NCBI GenBank assembly: GCA_036873135.1
Contig: JAPTYO010000017.1
Span: 310,001 to 374,000, forward strand
DNA from: Clarkia xantiana subsp. parviflora
Lineage: Eukaryota > Streptophyta > Magnoliopsida > Myrtales > Onagraceae
Reading direction: 5' to 3'
Length of the DNA stretch: 64,000 nt
The notes below the pieces were generated by a model, which saw only the letters and a list, made by a program, of their open reading frames with translations, was not told where the DNA came from and made no database searches. Position 1 is the stretch's first letter; each line of letters begins with the position of its first letter. This document shows, in pieces, positions 1-10,626 of the stretch. The position numbers and the translations under genes are program-made.

Positions 1-401
1 ATAACACCTGACGGGTCAGATCCATTGAAGTATGCTCTAAACTTATCATTTAGAGCAACGAACAACGAGGAAAAATATGAGGCCTTAATATCAGGCCTAA
101 GGATTGCAAAAGGTGTTGGTGTCAAACATCTAAGAGTCAAGTGCGACTCGCAAGTTGTCGTCAACCAGGTCAAGGGTGACTACTTGGCCAAATCAGAGAA
201 CATGCAAAAGTACTTATGACAAGCAAAGGACCTCATTACAAACTTTGAGACCTTTGACATAACGTCAGTCCCAAGAGAAGAAAATCAAGAAGCAGACGCC
301 CTGAGCAAGTTCGCACAAGGCAATGAACAAGGCAAGGAAACACACTTTGTGGAGAACGGAATCCTGTCAGTGATTGACCAACTCGAAATATTAAACATTG
401 A
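1..401 (+). pseudogene. Tat-lineage polyprotein fragment: archaeal-type RNase H
   Basis: The frame reads as the second (archaeal-type) RNase H of plant Tat Ty3/gypsy elements. It has the YALxLxFxATNNE block, then YEALISGL, RVKCDSQVVVNQVKGDY and the PREEN-x-EADALSKFA block, which aligns with the same domain in elements C and D in this window. The first catalytic Asp would lie upstream of the window edge. A TGA at 217-219 breaks the frame, and readable homology continues to about 370. The sequence stops where a chromovirus-type LTR remnant begins; the integrase of what looks like the same Tat copy resumes at 3645. About 800 bp between RNase H and integrase is missing, so this is a dead remnant. 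Confidence 0.85.
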
Positions 402-658
402 TTCAGCAGCTTTGATGAATGAGATTATTGCCTTATTGCACCCCCTTCTTATCTAAGCAATCTGATTGTTTAGTGGCGAAACCTATCTGATTCTTATCCC
501 TCATCCTTGAGTGTGGCCAATCTAACCCGGACGTCTTTGCTTGTGGCGAGTTATCTTATCAAGCATTGGTGAACGGTTCTACCATCCACCCTTCTCATCT
601 TATCCGTTTCTGTCACTTTTATCCAATTCCTTTTGTGTCGACAAACCGAGGCACATCA
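402..658 (+). repeat. 5' LTR remnant of element 1
   Basis: These 257 bp match 3388-3644 closely, starting at TTCAGCAGCTTTGATGAATG and ending at ...GGCACATCA. The first 227 bp of the LTR, present at 3161-3387, are absent, and the adjoining sequence is Tat RNase H. The lost part includes the TATA box, so this copy probably cannot start its own transcript. Confidence 0.85.
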
Positions 659-660
659 TT

Positions 661-672
661 TGGTATCAGAGC
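661..672 (+). other. Primer binding site (initiator tRNA-Met)
   Basis: TGGTATCAGAGC lies 2 bp after the LTR end. It is the standard complement of the plant initiator tRNA-Met 3' end used by chromovirus and copia elements. Confidence 0.9.
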
Positions 673-737
673 GAAGGTTAATCCTTCACTTCTGTAGAGA
701 CGACTGAGACAACCGAGCTTTAAGGATTTTGATTCTA

Positions 738-2558
738 ATGGATCTGTACGGTTCTCGTGTCAGCACTGATGGTTATACGCGAGAACGAATAGAGCTTTAC
801 GAAACCCTTCAGAGAAACCAAGATGCTTTGTCAGCTCAGTTGAGACAAATAGTTCACAGTCTCGACAAGTTCGTAAAGGGGTCTGGAATCAAATCCAAAC
901 CCATTGGAAGGATTTTCTGGTTTCAAGAAGGCCCGTACAAAGAGTATGTTTACTTTTCAAAGCCCCAAGTTGAGAAATACGTGGAACAGAACAAGAAGAC
1001 GTCGGTTCAAAAGAACGCCAACCTCGTTCGAGAGAGCGCGGATTACAAAAGTCTTGGGTTTGGGGATATCACTCCGGCTTGTCACGACAAACATCCGTCC
1101 CCAACTCAGATTACTACTGAGGTCAAATCTGCATGTGAAGAGATGATTCATGCGGATACAGGAGTCTTTCTTGATGAAATTGAAGAAGAAACGATTTATG
1201 CAGATTCAAGAGACTTTCTTGATGAAAGTGAGGATGCTATCGAAGAAGTCCAGACTTCCGAAATTTCGTTTGAAGTAGAAGAAGCTAGGGATGTCGTTCC
1301 AACTAAGAAGACCACCACCAACGATGAGGTTTGCGATGTTCATGAAGAATTTTACCACAAAGTTCCTTCTACTAACATGGAGGGAATGACGCTGACCTTA
1401 TCGATCATCTCCAAGCCATACGAGTTGAAGTGGATGAATGACCAAAGCACTCTCCAAGGCGAGGTATGTGTCCCTCAACATGTTCGTCTTCCGTGTTCAA
1501 TGGAAATGATGAATATGGATGGGCAGTTATATTGTGGTGTGGGTCCAGTGAGTGTCAATTATCTCATTTCCAATGAGCCGTGGCAGTATGATAAGGCTGT
1601 TGATATTGGGTTCGAGAGCTCAGTTGTGGATATAGTGGATCTGTTCTCAAAACTATTCAGCCCGCAAAAACCACAATGCTGCCATATTCTACCCCACATG
1701 TCCTTTGCGTTCAAGAGCACTTACTTGTTTCCTAAGGACGAGAAGAAGATTGTTCTAGAACAACTCAGCCCACATGACATGCATATTAATGAAGCTTGGA
1801 GAACTAGTAATCTGAATGAGAGATTGATGATTTTGAAGGGAACCACATGGAATCTGAACTTAGTCCTTTTCATGACGACTAAGGAAATCACCCTCGAGGA
1901 GGTACATCCAATTCCTTCCCCATTCATGGAATTGCTTAGTGAGTTCATTGAAGTGTTACCAGAGGAGCCGCCCGATGGAGCTGTAGCAGTTCAAGGGAAG
2001 CGCCTCGATCCTCGTTTCAGCCAAAAGTTGAGTGGTTTCTGCCTGAACTACTTGACATCAAACAAGAAGTTCTATGCACCAATCCAGGAGCTAGAGACAT
2101 GGCGATACTACTTATACCCCAAGAAGAAGATCGCAGCACAATATAGTGAAGTTATGCCTTTATTGCTGTGCGAGTTGCTTAAAAGTCCGACACCCAATTT
2201 CATCCAAACAAGGCTCTATAAGAAAGCTGCCTCGTGTCTTCTTCAATTGTGCCACAAGATTGATCAGAGTGCGCAGCGGGATTTGAGGTCAAATCCTTTC
2301 CAACTCGGAAGGGATGATGTATTCTACGCAGTTGAAAAGATCGATGATAAATTTGAAGAGGATGTTCGTATTGCTGATCCATTCTTCAAAGAGGTGGCGA
2401 GGATACACGGTGTTCAAAAGAGGGTTGTTGCTGAACGAGAATCGAAATTCATGATCAACTTTTGGAAGACTCTATGGGCAAAGCTTAGAAGCGAACTACT
2501 CTTCAGCAACACTTGTCACCCCCAAACTGATTGCCAAATCGAAGTGACCCCCCTTTAA
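738..2558 (+). CDS. Composite gag-pol remnant ORF of element 1 (607 codons)
   Basis: The ATG at 738 follows the primer site by 66 bp. In order: a gag N-terminus (about residues 1-60, RERIELYETLQRNQ); an acidic stretch I do not recognise (about 65-215); the C-terminal half of a retroviral-type protease region (about 220-300, KWMNDQ..., PWQYD); the linker and RT N-terminus (about 330-430, ending EEPPDGA); then directly an RNase H segment (KLSGFCLNYLTSNKKFYAP); a unique stretch; and an integrase core piece (FFKEVARIHGVQK...NTCHPQ). The RT palm with its DD motif, the protease DSG and most of integrase are absent. The frame stays open across at least three deletion joins. It cannot supply enzymes. 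It may be a chance survivor or a structural protein of a non-autonomous derivative. Confidence 0.55.
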   Translation: MDLYGSRVSTDGYTRERIELYETLQRNQDALSAQLRQIVHSLDKFVKGSGIKSKPIGRIFWFQEGPYKEYVYFSKPQVEKYVEQNKKTSVQKNANLVRESADYKSLGFGDITPACHDKHPSPTQITTEVKSACEEMIHADTGVFLDEIEEETIYADSRDFLDESEDAIEEVQTSEISFEVEEARDVVPTKKTTTNDEVCDVHEEFYHKVPSTNMEGMTLTLSIISKPYELKWMNDQSTLQGEVCVPQHVRLPCSMEMMNMDGQLYCGVGPVSVNYLISNEPWQYDKAVDIGFESSVVDIVDLFSKLFSPQKPQCCHILPHMSFAFKSTYLFPKDEKKIVLEQLSPHDMHINEAWRTSNLNERLMILKGTTWNLNLVLFMTTKEITLEEVHPIPSPFMELLSEFIEVLPEEPPDGAVAVQGKRLDPRFSQKLSGFCLNYLTSNKKFYAPIQELETWRYYLYPKKKIAAQYSEVMPLLLCELLKSPTPNFIQTRLYKKAASCLLQLCHKIDQSAQRDLRSNPFQLGRDDVFYAVEKIDDKFEEDVRIADPFFKEVARIHGVQKRVVAERESKFMINFWKTLWAKLRSELLFSNTCHPQTDCQIEVTPL

Positions 2559-2940
2559 AATGGTGTATGGGTATCCACTAACGCCCAAGTACTTGACTCC
2601 AATTTCAATCAAAGATCAAGCTTGCACCAAAGGAAAGAAGAGGGTTGAATAGATCAAGGCATTCCATAAGCAGGTGCAGCGAGAAATCAAGAGGAAGAAT
2701 GAAGAGCATGATAAAGCGGCAAACAAGACGAGGAGACAAGCCACGGCCCATTCAGGTGACATTGTATTAATTCATCTTCTAGAACATAAGTTTCCATTTA
2801 TACGAGGGAACAAGATTATGCCAAAATCAGATGGTCATTTCTGTGTGTTGGAGAAGGCGACTGAAAGTGTGTATAAGGATAAGCCACCTGATGATTATAA
2901 TGTCCCAGAAGCGCTGCACTAAAAAGATGGCAAGGATATA
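2559..2940 (+). pseudogene. Integrase C-terminal tail remnant of element 1
   Basis: Out of frame with the long ORF, this resembles the region after the integrase core in the sister element at 30790-31260: VQREIKRKNEEHDKAAN, a GD-IVLIHL block, a DGHFCVLEK block and PPDDYNVPEAL. In-frame stops (for example after 'KKRVE' and before 'KDGKDIDLRTNPFQPGENDV') show it is decayed. Confidence 0.7.
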
Positions 2941-3147
2941 GATTTGAGGACAAATCCTTTCCAACCTGGGGAGAATGATGTGCTTCGGGATGCACCAACC
3001 TTGATATTGCATAGAGGATCAAAGCAAAGCCGCCCAAGATCAGCATCAAGTGATGCTTCTTCAAACCCAAGGCCATTTGAGGGCTCTAAATGGCGAAATG
3101 GTGGTCCAATCACTCAATCCAAGGCCCAAGTCACAAACAAGACCAAT

Positions 3148-3160
3148 GGAGGGCCCAAAA
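3148..3160 (+). other. Polypurine tract of element 1
   Basis: GGAGGGCCCAAAA directly abuts the TGCTGC start of the 3' LTR. The same tract precedes the LTR at 31391. Confidence 0.75.
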
Positions 3161-3644
3161 TGCTGCAGTAGGCAAGAAGGCCTAAGAGACAATCAAGTCA
3201 AATAGCAATTAATGCAAATTCCCCAACCACCAACTAATCTTGAGACATGAGTTCTGAATTGATTTTATTTATGTCTAGTATTTGGCTTTCCAATAAGGGT
3301 TGCTCTCCATGCATGAGGTAGCCAATTTAAATTTGAATTTCGTTTTTGTTGTAAAGAGCACTATATAAGCTTTACTAGTATGTTATTTTCAGCAGCTTTG
3401 ATGAATGAGATTATTGCCTTAGTGCACCCCCTTCTTATCTGAGCAATCTGATTGTTTAGTGGTGAAACCTATCTAATTCTTATCCCTCATCCTTGTGTGT
3501 GGCGAGTCAAACCCGGACGTCTTTGCTTGTGGCGAGTTATCTTATCAAGCATTGGTGAACGGTTCTACCATCCACCCTTCTCATGTTATCCGTTTCTGTC
3601 ACTTTTATCCAATTCCCTTTGTGTCGACAAACCGAGGCACATCA
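3161..3644 (+). repeat. 3' LTR of element 1 (484 bp)
   Basis: Starts TGCTGCAG after the purine tract and ends GGCACATCA, with a TATA box (CTATATAAGC) at about 3361-3370. It is related to the LTR at 31391-31925. The downstream flank at once reads as Tat integrase. Confidence 0.85.
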
Positions 3645-4215
3645 TTTTATCCGAAATCACATCATCTCACGTTATGGTGTCCAAAAGGTGCTTATCAGTG
3701 ATAATTGACCACAGTTCAAAAGTGCCAGATTAAACATATTTTGTGAAAGGTTCAACATAGACCACTGCTTCGCATCAGTGCGTCACGCAAAACTAACGAA
3801 CAAGTAGAGTCCGCCAATAATATCGTTCTAGATGGTCTTAAAAACAGAGTTCATGCGCTAAAGGGTGGATGGGCAGAAGAACTCAGCAGCGTGCTGTGGG
3901 CAGTACGAACAACACCAAAGGAGGCGACAGGCGAAACTCCATTCAGTTTGGTGTAAGGAACGGAGGCAGTAGCCTCCATTGAGATTGTTGTCTCGTCATA
4001 CTGCACAACCCACTTTGAACTGCAAGAAAACGAGGCGGAGATGCGCCTAGACCTGGATCTAGCAGACGAAAGAAGACGGAAATCAGAACAAGTTCAAGCG
4101 CGCATGCGGTTGATAACTTCAAGATACTACAGCAAGAAAGTTAAATGAAGAAAATTCCACGTGGGCGAGATGGTGTGGAGAAAGAATGAATTATCACACC
4201 TCGACCATCTATGTA
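3645..4215 (+). pseudogene. Tat-lineage integrase fragment
   Basis: Translation gives SRYGV-K-LISD, which carries the second catalytic Asp; the expected SDNGP is broken by a stop. It continues with the [11 protein letters not shown] motif carrying the catalytic Glu, [31 protein letters not shown], a stop in place of Tyr before GTEAVAS, and a C-terminal VQARMRLITSRYYSKKVK segment. All align with the integrase of element D at 38830-39370. It is probably the downstream part of the copy seen at 1-401. It ends at a junction with element A rather than in its own 3' region. Confidence 0.85.
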
Positions 4216-4669
4216 CCTAGTTATCTTATCATGCATACAAGGTGTTTGATAAAATGCATTAAAATACTTAGTCCCAAATCGGCCAAACATTTTCTAAGTG
4301 CGGAAAATTTTAGAAAAGTGTAAATGAATCGTTATACTTCCCTTATGCATAGTGTTCATTGTCAACATGTTTTTCCATGCCTTAGTCGTTGCTTTAGTAT
4401 GCTCGATGTTGATGATCGGTAGTTGTACGTACATGGCCGTCAATGGTTGTATGTTGGTGATGATAGCTTAGGTAATGTACATTGAGTATCACGTATAGAC
4501 TGTCTGTCATTGTCTGCAAACATGCTAAAACACTTAGAAAATATTTCAACAATTTCTAATGCTTGTTACCATAGATGTCGTCGTATGAGCTTTTTCGATA
4601 AGCGTTGTAGGAATGCTTAGGAGGAATTGTGTAGAAGTTGATAGTAGCTACTTGATGCGTGCAATCCAT

Positions 4670-5265
4670 CCTTGTCGACATGTACATACGTACATGGAAA
4701 CACTTAGAAAATATTTTCCTTGTTGACATCTATCCTTGTTGACATGTATGTACGTACATGGAAACACTTAGAAAAAAAAAATTTCCCCTTGTCGACATGT
4801 ATGTACGTACATGGAAACACTTAGAAAATATTACCCTCTTGTCGACATGCATCCTTGTCGACATGTATGTACGTACATGGAAACACTTAGAAAATATTTT
4901 CCTCTTGTCGACATGTATGTACGTACATGGAAACACTTACAAAATATTTTCCTCTTGTCGACATGCATCCTTGTCGACATGTATGTACGTAGATGGAAAT
5001 ACTTAGAAAATATTCTTCACTTGTCGACATGCATCCTTGTCGACATGTATGTATGTACATGGAAATACTTAGAAATTATTCTTCACTTGTCGACATGCAT
5101 CCTTGTCGACATGTATGTACGTACATGGAAATACTTAGAAAATATTATTCACTTGTCGACATGCATCATTGTCGACATGTATGTACGTACATGGAAATAC
5201 TTAGAAAATATTCTTCACTTGTCGACATGCATCCTTGTCGACATGTATGTACGTACACGTATGTT
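4670..5265. repeat. Tandem array, 50-66 bp units, in the 3' region of element A
   Basis: About ten units, each with GTCGACATG boxes, the palindrome ATGTACGTACAT and the block GGAAAYACTTAGAAAATATT. The later units are exactly 66 bp (22 codons), which creates long but meaningless repetitive ORFs. Earlier units lack the second 'GTCGACATGCATCCTT' block and are about 50 bp. The matching part of element B (56640-56940) has a different, looser repeat with the same GTCGACATG core. Confidence 0.9.
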
Positions 5266-5742
5266 CGCATTTGCCCCCACACTTAGAATCTTTCTCCATC
5301 CCTGGTTATGTACGCTGTATCCATATGCTTTGATGTAAACACAGGTTGTATGCCAACACCTTGTTGTATGCTAACACTTAGTAATATGCTAACACATAGT
5401 AACACGCTGACAGCTTGCAATATGCCGACTGTCATCCTGAGCAAAACACTTAGAAAATATTTCGCCCTTGTAATCCTGTATGCTGCAAGTATGAGCTTGA
5501 TGTTGACATGTATGGTTGATGTGTTGAAGAAGTTGCCCCCCTTGCGTGATGCTTGTTACTTGTTGCGCGAAGACTAACGAGTCTTGTACGTACATAGTTG
5601 TCTCACATGGAGCGTCCCTTGCATAAAAGTTTGCATAAGTGTTGATGCGTGTTTGCGCACTGACTGGATTGTTGGTTGCATTTTTCAGGATATCAGATAT
5701 TGCTGTCTTCTTGTCGGAATTAATCTTCCCACGGCTGTTATC

Positions 5743-7150
5743 ATGAGTAAGTCCACTATCTCCATTCTGCGAGTAACTCTGTGTTCGGATGTCAACATGG
5801 CTGATCAGCTAAATAATACACCAAGTGTAGATGTTGATGTCCTTTATGACTTGTATCACGTTGTAATGTAGGTTGGACTTGATGGAAAAAGCTCGTCTTT
5901 GCAGATAGCCGATGTGTACAGTAATCCGCTTGTTGGGAGGAATGTCCGTACTAGTGCCCCCGCTACTCTGGAGTCTCCGGACACGGTCGCGGTAGAGGAT
6001 TTGTGAGTAAGACGTCTCCTTGTATCTTCTTTGAACTTGTTAATCTTCCAAGTTGTTTCTTTCATGTTGCTGAACGCGTGATTGCAGTTCCTGTCTTTAG
6101 CACAATTTTCAAAAGATCCGACGCAGGGGCGCGTTCCTCGAGCGATTCTTAGTTCTTTATGCCGAGTACGACCCTGCTAACTCCTTCTATAGATAAAGGG
6201 AATAGAGTTGAGGGTCGTGCGGTGGTGCCTTCTGCCCCCCGGTCGAGGGACCGGCCCAAGGAGGAGTGTTCCTCCCATTGAGGTAAGCATTTGTTGACGA
6301 CTGATTTTTATGCACGTATTGCTGATTGTCGCACTTATGTTGAAGAGCTATGTCGTGTTGAAGTTGAAGCGACCATTCTTGTCGTGTCCTTTGTGCGGAT
6401 GACGACATTGCATTTGATGTTGACATTATGAAATCTTTGCCATAGATCCTTAGAGATGATTTTATCTCTTGGTTGTTGTCAGGTTGTCCACTTCCAGCAT
6501 GTTGAACCCTTTGTGAATGGGTTGATGTTGTTTTGATAATTCTTTGTTTATGCCATTGCTTGCATGATATTTCGTCACTTGGACCTGTTTTAATAATAAT
6601 AAACATATGATAACTTGTTAGTAATATTTCATACCTTGAGCTATCATCATTGTCCGTATGTATTGGGCTTGCATGACAGGATTGAACTCCTTGTTGTGAT
6701 GGATAGAACATAGAATGTTGCGACTTGCGCATTGCAGGGTGTTATGTACACTTGGTACTTGTAGCATTGCAGGTAGTAATGTCTGTACAAGTGCCCCCGC
6801 TACTCCGGAGTCTCCGGACACGGTCGCGGTAAAGGACTTGTGAGTAAGACGTCTCCTTGTGTCTTCTTTGAACTTGTTAATCTTCCAAGTTGTTGCTTTC
6901 ATGTTGCTAAACGCGTGGTTGCAGTTCCTGTCTTTAGCACAATTTTCAAAAGATCCGACGCATGGGCGCGTTCCTCGAGCGATTCTTAGTACTTTATGTC
7001 GAGTACGACCGTGCTAACTCCTTCTTGTGATAAAAGGAATAGAGTTGAGGGTCGTGCGGTGGTGCCTTCTGCCCCCCGGTCGAGGGACCGGCCCAAGGAG
7101 GAGCGTTCCTCCCATTGAGGTAAGCATTTGTTGACGGCTGATTTTTATGC
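5743..7150 (+). pseudogene. Antisense ORF remnant of element A
   Basis: The ATG at 5743 begins MSKSTISILRVTLCSD, matching the start of the antisense ORF of element B (ATG at 56352 on minus). The central conserved core seen in B, C and D is deleted: the frame ends at 5871, and homology resumes at about 5880 (DGKSSSLQ...), running to VAVEDL before a GTGAGT donor-like site. A later exon (KRSDAG-ARSSS...) and a proline-rich piece (PPGRGTGPR-like) follow. Part of the gene is duplicated in tandem. It cannot make the protein seen in the relatives. Confidence 0.6.
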
Positions 7151-7614
7151 ACGTATTGCTGATTGTCGCACTTATGTTGAAGAGCTATGTCGTGTTGAAG
7201 TTGAAGCGACCATTCGTGTCGTGTCCTTTGTGTGTATGACGACATTGCATTTGATGTTGACATTATGAAATCTTTGCCATAGATCCTTAGAGATGATGTT
7301 ATCTCTTGGTTGGTGTCAGGTTGTCCAATTCCAGCATGTTGAACCCTTTGTGAATGGGTTGATGTTGTTTTGATAATTCTTTGTTTATGCCTTTGCTTGC
7401 ATGATATTTCGTCACTTGGACCTGTTTTCAATAATAATAAACATATGATAACTTGTTAGTAATATTTCATACCTTGAGCTATCATCATTGTCTGTATGTA
7501 TTGGACTTGCATGACAGGATTGAACTCCTTGTTGTGATGGATAGAAGATAGAATGTTGCGACTTGCGCATTGCAGGGTGTTATGTACACTTGGTACTTGT
7601 AGCATTGCAGGTAG
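5941..7614. repeat. 837-bp tandem duplication in element A
   Basis: 5941-6777 and 6778-7614 are near-identical copies with an offset of 837 bp. Examples are the CGGACACGGTCGCGGTA, GGGACCGGCCCAAGGAGGAG and AATAATAATAAACATATGATAAC blocks in both. Element B has one copy of this region. It covers the downstream exons of the antisense ORF, so it arose after A and B separated. Confidence 0.93.
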
Positions 7615-10071
7615 TAATGTATTTGGCACTTGGCCTTTGATATGTAGCAGTGTCGTCTTGGCGAAGCAAGACTTAAGTTTATACCGTCTCTTAGTTCCAC
7701 TTTAAGGCGAAGTTGTTGCAAGATACTTCTTGCTGATTTTGTTGTTTTGGTGTTAAATGCTAAAGAGCAAGATAACGTTATACAAGACTCGACTTGTAAG
7801 TTTGATGAGTTTCGTACAAGGTTTGCTTTAAAAAGCATATAACATGAAGCTATCCTTTTTTAGGCTTAAGTCTTCATGGTGTATGAACCCTTAAGAGAGT
7901 ATGCATACTTTTAGTGTGTGGGGTTGTCGTCTAAAAAGAGGACTTCCGCCACGATGGGGTGATCAGTCCCATCACTGTATTTGCCGCATCCTGTTTATAT
8001 TCAGGGAATGGCTATGAACATGAGGATTTGCTTCTAAGAGCATTTCGCAGCATGCCATTTTTTAGAAGTAAACATGGGGTTTGCCCTTACAAAGAGTATA
8101 CCACAACATGCTACTTTTGATAGTAAATCTTAGTGTTTATCTAAGATATGGCTTGCTGTTGACGCCTTTGGAATAGTCGTCACTTTGAGTAGAGAATTTT
8201 GTAAGTCCCTTTTTGTAGATAAGCCGCAAGTTGTCATTGCCATATATAAGTTGACTGTGCACATAGCGTGATGGCTTTGTGTTGCCGACATCTTCTTGAT
8301 ATAGCCGCTGTTATTGATGGACAAATAAACTCCCTGTTGGTGAAAATAATAGATATGTTGGCGTTGTATGCCATAAATCCCTTCTTGAACATAATTCTTA
8401 GCTTTTATCGTTGAAGTAGACATTAAGTGCATAGGTTACTACTTGGCATAATTCCCATGTAGTAATTGTAGTGTAACATGTACCTACGAACAGAGTTGCT
8501 CTTTGTCAGATAGTTGCAATGTTTATAAGTTTTCAAAAATATGGAGTTATGAAATTTTCTTTTTAGTAATGCATATAATAAATAAAGTAAAGGAATCTGA
8601 TACGAGGATTCCTTGTTTGTGTAGGAAACTTCCCTAAGTGCGGATGTGATAGGTGCGGATCATGACAGGTGTGCATATGTTGGGAGCGTAGCTTTTCCAA
8701 GTATCACTCGCTACATGTGATTGTGAATATTGTCGGTATGAACAACGACTTATGCATTATTGTATGAGTCCTCTAAATGATACGCGTTGATGCCTCCTTA
8801 GCATGATGTACATTCCTATGTATGATCATTGCTTGGTGTTTCCTTTTTAGAAGAGTGGTACCGTGTGTTCTTGCAATTATTCGTTTCTTCACTTCGGTGG
8901 AATGCCAAGTACTTGTCAGCTTGGTGCCCCCAAGTCGCTTGGCAGTCGTACCGTTGTTTCCTGATAGTTTCTATTACTTCATCTTCTAACAGTGATGCAC
9001 CTACTCGGACCATCCTTTCTGGCTCATCTATCTTGATTTCTTGTAATGCTTCAACAAGAGCAGGACGTGCATGATCTACCCTTGGGTTTTTATCAATGAC
9101 TGGAATTCCGCTATTGTTTGTCTTGACAATATGTTAGAGTGCAACCTTGTAGCAGTCTTTTGATAGCTGCTAATCTCCCTTTATTTCACCAATTCCTGTC
9201 TTTGTTGGAATCTTTATCTTTTGGTGTGATGTTGACGCTTCATCATACCCCACTTTTTCATACGCATGGATTCAATCATATACGTCAAGATTTTCTGCAA
9301 TCACGAACGGAACGCCGATTTGGAGTTGTTGCTCTCCTTCTTCTATTGCGCATTGCACGGTGTTGAATTAATGTGCTGGCTTTGCGATGTATGCTTCATG
9401 TGTTCACTATCAAGGGGCCTAGGTTTATTTGATGTGTTTCTTCATACACTTGTGACTCTTCCCGAGGTTGTGTGTATGTGACGACTGTGCATATGGTTGA
9501 GAGATGTTAATCTGGTGGAATCCTCATCTTCTCCTTTGTTGTGTCCGAATATTAGGTTTCGCTATCGGCGTACGTTTTGAGTGGTACGATCCTTCTTGTG
9601 TTTTTGGCAAGGGTAAACTTGCTGGATGTTAGAAATAATTCTCTAACTCTTTTTTCATGATGGGTTTGACATAGGTGTGCGTATAACATAGGAGCGTATC
9701 CTAAATTCCTATCTTCCACAGTGTTGATGACGTTGTCACTTGGGTAATGCCCCCGTCTTGTTTATTATTGTAGCGCGATTTTTAGTCTTGTGCGAATAGA
9801 ATGCTTGAGGCTCTGTTGCATGGGGATGTTGTTTGTCCTAAGCCGTTTGTTGTTCATAGTGTGATAGCTTGTGTTGTTGACGCAATTAATATGTGCGTAG
9901 TTGTTACTTGGCGTTATTCCAAGGTAGTATGCATGATATAATAATGTACCTACGAAAGTAGATTTAACCTTCATTAGATATTTTGAGTTCGTACAACGGA
10001 TTACAGGAAGGCGTCTATTGATCGTTCCTTTTGAAAAGTACTAAAGCTAATAAACATAAGTTGTACTTAAT
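7615..10071. other. Non-coding spacer of element A
   Basis: This runs between the gag remnant and the antisense ORF and aligns, reversed, with 52382-53760 of element B (for example GTAGACGCCTTCCT and TACTTTCGTAGGTAC). It has short repeats around CATGCTGYGA-AT-CT-CTTGCAAGGGCAA. No ORF here resembles a known protein, and there is no trace of RT or integrase. Confidence 0.6.
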
Positions 10072-10575
10072 CTAAGAAGACTTATAAAGTAGATATGCAA
10101 TAATAAAGATAAAGGGATTGATGATGTGTTTGACGTCATGATTGGTTCCTTGAGTGACATTGTTTTTCCCGCGCTTGGCGATAGGTGGATTATCATTCGT
10201 CTTTTCTTTTCCTTTGCCTTTTCCTGAAGACTTCACATGAGACTTCTTTTGATGCTTATTGCCTTGGTCGACATACTCTATGTTGGTATCATGGAACTTG
10301 TGCATTGTCTTTGCAACGTACACTTCTTGCTCGTACGACTTCTCGCTTTCAACATCAAAGTCTCCATGGATCATATGTACGTTTGCCATCTTTTCCGGAT
10401 AGGATGCAATGTATGTTGTATTCTGGACCTTAAGGCCATGCTGTGCGGAAGGCACGCTGCTCGTTGGCACGGATAAGGCGGTGGATCCTATATCTGGTAC
10501 GTGAGAACGCCCTGGTTGGTTTCTTGTCGGTTTCGGCCTGTCTGCACTCGTCTTCTTTGGTCGTCTTCTAGTCAT
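10072..10575 (-). pseudogene. Shortened gag of element A
   Basis: The ATG at 10575 gives MTRRRPKKTSADRPKPTRNQPG...SAQHG, close to the gag start of element B. After 'KVQN' the whole capsid core is missing. A short stretch (YPEKMANVHMIHGDFDVE...) leads into the basic YVDQGNKHQKKSH...NDNPPIAKRG segment, which in B lies just before the protease. The frame then runs into the spacer and stops at 10072. About 168 residues remain of a gag that exceeds 430 in B. Capsid function is unlikely. Confidence 0.7.
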
Positions 10576-10610
10576 AGCTCGCGGTGCGGAATGGCTTTTT
10601 GTTTGAATCA

Positions 10611-10626
10611 CACTGACGGCGCCAAA
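10611..10626 (-). other. Primer binding site of element A
   Basis: On the minus strand TTTGGCGCCGTCAGTG follows the LTR end ...CCCAACA. It differs from the TTGGCGCCGTCTGTGGGAA site of C and D after the GCCGTC core and matches element B (CTTGGCGCCGTCAGCG). Confidence 0.75.

Larger units (their letters stand above)
402..3644 (+). mobile_element. Internally deleted Ty3 chromovirus-type LTR retrotransposon (element 1)
   Basis: The element is bounded by matching LTR sequence (402-658 and 3388-3644), has an initiator-Met primer site at 661-672 and a polypurine tract just before the 3' LTR. It belongs to the same family as the element at 27593-31925: LTR, tract and C-terminal integrase tail all match. 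The internal region is only about 2.5 kb and lacks the RT catalytic core. Its 5' LTR has lost about 227 bp including the TATA box, which the 3' LTR keeps at 3362-3369. It sits inside a Tat polyprotein remnant. Lineage (Reina- or Tekay-like) is uncertain because no chromodomain is recognisable. Confidence 0.82.

Noticed and set aside
661..672. tRNA gene at the TGGTATCAGAGC sites
   Set aside because: Only the 12-nt primer complement is present, with no tRNA fold around it.
4758..5338. Overlapping repetitive ORFs (METLRKYF..., MEILRKYSSLVDMHPC...) as proteins
   Set aside because: They arise only because the tandem unit is 66 bp, a multiple of three, so any open frame repeats. All frames show the same effect.
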